Origin: Sporomusa sp.
GTDB taxonomy: Bacteria; Bacillota_C; Negativicutes; Sporomusales; Sporomusaceae
NCBI GenBank assembly: GCA_029256645.1
Contig: JAQSXM010000140.1
Coordinates: 1 to 8,714 of the forward strand
Reading direction: 5' to 3'
DNA length: 8,714 nucleotides
Part shown: piece by piece, positions 6,680-8,714 of the stretch
Layout: the number at the start of each line of letters is the position of its first letter
Numbering within the stretch: position 1 is the stretch's first letter
Program-made: the position numbers and the translations under genes
The notes under the pieces: generated by a model
Databases searched by the model: none
Seen by the model: the letters and a program-made list of their open reading frames with translations, nothing else
What the model was told of the DNA's origin: nothing

Positions 6680-7624
6680 TTAGGCCCGTGGATGAGATTT
6701 TTTATAACTCGCTTTAAGTCTTTCGGTACTTACATGTGTGTAAAGCTGAGTAGTTGATAAATTAACATGCCCTAAAAGCTCTTGTACTGACCTCAGGTCA
6801 GCACCATTGTCTAAAAGATGGGTAGCAAAGGTGTGACGAATGCTGTGAGGGGTAACATTCTTTTTGATTGCTAACGCCTCTACATATTTTTCTACAATCC
6901 GTCGGATACTCCTGTCAGTAAGTGCTCCACCCCGGTTATTTACAAACAGGCGCTGATGGACTTTTCCAGTTTGCCTGCCATATTTGCCTGCCTGTGCACA
7001 TAGTTTGCTACGTGAACTTAACAGATAGCTATCTAAAATTCGGGCAGCACTCCGGCCAATAAGGACTATCCTTTCTTTGGCCCCCTTACCAGATACAATA
7101 ATTGTTCGACTAGTAAAATCAATATCCGGCAGGTTAATCCCTGCAAGCTCACTAACCCGGGCCCCAGTTGCATAGAGCATTTCCAGCACAGCTCTGTCTC
7201 TAAGACCCAATGGACTGTTATCCGGTAAGGTGATTAACTCACTAATTTCATTAGTATCAAGAAAAACAGGCAGTTTTTTTTCTAATTTAGGTGTTCTAAC
7301 AGCATCAAAGGCGTTTTCACTCAAAATATTCTCGCGGCATAAAAACCGGAAAAACGACCTAAGCGCCGCAATTCGTCGCATAATGGTCGCTTTGGCATAC
7401 TGCTCAGATTTTAGATAAGCCAAATAACTACGAATTAAAATCGGAGTAGTCTTAATAAGCAGAGCCTCCTCAGCCCCTTGTCTAGACACAAACTCCACAA
7501 ACTGCAGAATATCACGTTGGTAATTGTGAATAGTGTGCTGGGATGCATTTTTTTCAATTTTAAGGTACAATATAAACTTCTCGATGAGTTGGTCAATGGT
7601 ATCCAATTCTTCGTTTTTAGACAT
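6680..7624 (-). CDS. xerC: Tyrosine recombinase XerC (CodV)
   Basis: XerC, with XerD, resolves chromosome dimers at dif sites near the terminus during cell division. The 314-residue product has an N-terminal SAM-like core-binding domain (about 10-100, ending in MRRIAALRSFFRFL) and a catalytic domain with all key residues of the tyrosine recombinases: Arg156 (GARVSEL), Lys180 (SGKGAKER), His260 and Arg263 (HSIRHTFATHLL), His286 (LLGHVNLSTTQLY) and the nucleophile Tyr295. A short extra loop near 203-224 (RSKLCAQAGKYGRQTGKVH) makes it a little longer than typical XerC. The start is uncertain: ATG at 7622-7624 and GTG two codons upstream both have only a weak site (GAACGAG). I prefer the ATG. The place between trmFO and hslV matches B. 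subtilis codV, which argues for XerC over XerD or a phage integrase. Confidence 0.94.
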   Translation of the reverse strand: MSKNEELDTIDQLIEKFILYLKIEKNASQHTIHNYQRDILQFVEFVSRQGAEEALLIKTTPILIRSYLAYLKSEQYAKATIMRRIAALRSFFRFLCRENILSENAFDAVRTPKLEKKLPVFLDTNEISELITLPDNSPLGLRDRAVLEMLYATGARVSELAGINLPDIDFTSRTIIVSGKGAKERIVLIGRSAARILDSYLLSSRSKLCAQAGKYGRQTGKVHQRLFVNNRGGALTDRSIRRIVEKYVEALAIKKNVTPHSIRHTFATHLLDNGADLRSVQELLGHVNLSTTQLYTHVSTERLKASYKKSHPRA

Positions 7625-7675
7625 TGTCACTCGTTCTTTCGCATGTTACCTAGTTCTGGTCTTGTGGAAATTACT

Positions 7676-7715
7676 ATTATACTAACATACCTGCAATAAT
7701 TCCGCAATATTATTG
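7676..7715 (-). promoter_or_regulatory. Candidate promoter of the xerC-hslV-hslU-codY unit with inverted repeat
   Basis: On the minus strand a perfect TATAAT lies at 7676-7681, about 50 nt before the xerC start. No good -35 sits 16-18 nt upstream: CGGAAT is at 17 nt, TTGCGG at 20 nt and TTGACA (7713-7718 region) 32 nt away. A perfect 7-bp inverted repeat, CAATAAT (7694-7700) and ATTATTG (7709-7715) with an 8-nt spacer, covers the -35 region and could be an operator. There is no T-run after it, so it is not a terminator. Both the promoter and the operator reading are inferences. Confidence 0.4.
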
Positions 7716-7720
7716 TCAAA

Positions 7721-7813
7721 TTATTCAAATAAATTCTCCAGTACCCCTAATGCTCTTTCAGCAATAGTTTTGTTTTTGAGCTTCTTATCTTTAATCTTAT
7801 GCCCTAGTGGAGG
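7721..7813 (-). pseudogene. trmFO: Displaced 3' end of trmFO (frameshifted remnant)
   Basis: In the frame other than the one ending at 7797, codons from 7813 to the TAA at 7721-7723 read [11 protein letters not shown], then a Lys/Asn-rich stretch, AERALGVLENLFE and stop. This is the usual C-terminus of TrmFO, 30 residues long. It joins the upstream frame at the single G at 7814 after ...RYIV. In family members about 17 residues, including the conserved FQPMN and NFGL segment, stand between these two parts; they are not encoded in any frame here, so this is a deletion of about 50 nt and not only a frameshift. The remnant has no start of its own and is probably not translated. An assembly or read error cannot be excluded. 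Confidence 0.85.
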
Positions 7814-8714
7814 CAACAATATAACGGCACAGGGCACCATGAGCTGTTTCTTCCGGAAAAATCTGTGGGTCAAGACCGCGCGCCAACCTACCGGCGTTTA
7901 TACCTGCGATCAGTCCGCTTGCCGCTGATTCAACATAACCCTCAACGCCGGTAATCTGTCCGGCAAATAGTATTTGTGGTTGCTCTTTCATCTGTAATGT
8001 AGGACGCAATATCATTGGTGAGTTAACGAATGTATTCCGGTGCATCACCCCATAACGAACAAACTCAGCATTCTCCAGACCTGGAATAAGCTTGAACACC
8101 CGACTTTGTTCAGGCCATTTAAGGTGGGTTTGAAAACCAACAATGTTATATAATGTTGCTGCGAAATTATCTTGACGAAGTTGCACTACAGCATGAGGCA
8201 TTTCACCAGTCTCCGGATGTCTTAAACCTACAGGTTTCATTGGCCCGAATCGCATAGTTTCAATTCCCCTGGCAGCCATAGCCTCTATCGGCATACAGCC
8301 TTCAAACACGACTATCTTTTCAAAGTCTTTAACCGGAGCAGCCTCGGCCTGAGTCAGCTCATGCCAAAAAAGTTCATATTGCTCTTTGGTCATTGGGCAG
8401 TTTAGGTAGTCATCATCGCCCTTACCATAACGGGAAGCCCGATAAATAATATTCATATTAAGTGAGTCAGCGGTTACAATTGGCGCCGCGGCATCGTAAA
8501 AGTACAAATACTCACTGCCGGTCAATCGGCTGATTGCACCGGAGAAAGCAGGTGAAGTCAACGGTCCGGTAGCAATAACCAAGGGGCGGGCGTCAGGTAT
8601 TTCCAGTAATTCAGTATGGATAATGGTAATCCGCGGATGATTGCTAAGAGTCTCAGTAATCATCTGACTAAAACCACTTCGATCAACAGCAAGTGCCCCA
8701 CCAGCTGGTACGCA
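7797..8714 (-). CDS. trmFO: tRNA (uracil-54-C5)-methyltransferase TrmFO, truncated 3' end, 5' end outside window
   Basis: TrmFO makes ribothymidine at U54 of the tRNA T-loop, taking the carbon from methylenetetrahydrofolate with FAD as cofactor. The frame is open to the right edge ([17 protein letters not shown]), so roughly 130-150 N-terminal residues with the dinucleotide-binding Gly-rich motif are outside. Visible landmarks are [23 protein letters not shown], the catalytic-cysteine motif [14 protein letters not shown] (Cys codon about 8295-8297; Cys226 in B. subtilis), [15 protein letters not shown] and the FAD-side [23 protein letters not shown]. The end is abnormal: after HGALCRYIV the frame runs into ASTRA and a TAA at 7797-7799 instead of the conserved FQPMN/NFGL segment and PPL tail. 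The rest of the tail is found out of frame down to 7721. The product lacks about 48 residues and is likely impaired. It lies upstream of xerC as in B. subtilis. Confidence 0.92.
   Translation of the reverse strand, partial: CVPAGGALAVDRSGFSQMITETLSNHPRITIIHTELLEIPDARPLVIATGPLTSPAFSGAISRLTGSEYLYFYDAAAPIVTADSLNMNIIYRASRYGKGDDDYLNCPMTKEQYELFWHELTQAEAAPVKDFEKIVVFEGCMPIEAMAARGIETMRFGPMKPVGLRHPETGEMPHAVVQLRQDNFAATLYNIVGFQTHLKWPEQSRVFKLIPGLENAEFVRYGVMHRNTFVNSPMILRPTLQMKEQPQILFAGQITGVEGYVESAASGLIAGINAGRLARGLDPQIFPEETAHGALCRYIVASTRA

Noticed and set aside
6680..7624. xerC as a phage or transposon integrase
   Set aside because: The housekeeping neighbours, matching B. subtilis order and lack of attachment repeats or cargo all favour the chromosomal XerC.
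7713..7718. TTGACA as a -35 element for xerC
   Set aside because: It is 32 nt from the TATAAT and no -10-like hexamer lies 16-18 nt downstream of it.
7695..7725. Possible CodY boxes upstream of xerC (AATATTGCGGAATTA and AATTTGACAATAATA)
   Set aside because: Each matches only 9 of 15 consensus positions, no better than the background in this AT-rich gap.

Overview
The window is a compact housekeeping and motility locus with every recognisable gene on the minus strand. Read in the direction of transcription (high to low coordinates) the order is trmFO (5' end outside the window), xerC, hslV, hslU, codY, a rho-independent terminator, then flgB, flgC, fliE, fliF and fliG (3' end outside the window). 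This is the same order as the Bacillus subtilis block trmFO(gid)-codV-clpQ-clpY-codY-flgB-flgC-fliE-fliF-fliG. CodY points firmly to Bacillota. The moderate base composition, CodY sequences with clostridial-type features ([12 protein letters not shown]) and an HslV starting MFHATT suggest an anaerobic member, perhaps Negativicutes or Clostridia, but genus and species cannot be fixed from this window.

Right part (about 8714-3900): trmFO encodes the folate/FAD tRNA U54 methyltransferase, but its 3' end is disrupted. About 50 nt that would encode the conserved FQPMN/NFGL segment are missing and the frame is shifted, so the ORF ends early at 7797 while the displaced family C-terminus stays readable down to 7721. 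After a short AT-rich gap with a candidate promoter come xerC, hslV, hslU and codY, separated by 12-38 nt and each preceded by a ribosome binding site of varying strength. They probably form one transcript encoding a tyrosine recombinase, the HslVU protease and the branched-chain amino acid/GTP-sensing regulator CodY. A near-perfect hairpin plus T-run at 3855-3887 ends this unit.

Left part (about 3853-1): after a roughly 200-nt leader lies the start of a flagellar operon. flgB and flgC (proximal rod), fliE (MS-ring/rod junction), fliF (MS ring) and fliG (switch/rotor) are tightly packed, with ribosome binding sites overlapping upstream stop codons, except for a 92-nt fliE-fliF gap. Together these genes build the basal body core from the inside out.

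I found no new mobile element, CRISPR array, RNA gene or undescribed system. The main anomaly is the broken trmFO 3' end. Lesser points are an inverted repeat at the xerC promoter, an hslU start best explained by TTG, and an HslV whose catalytic threonine lies behind a four-residue leader. ORFs on the plus strand are shadows of the minus-strand genes.
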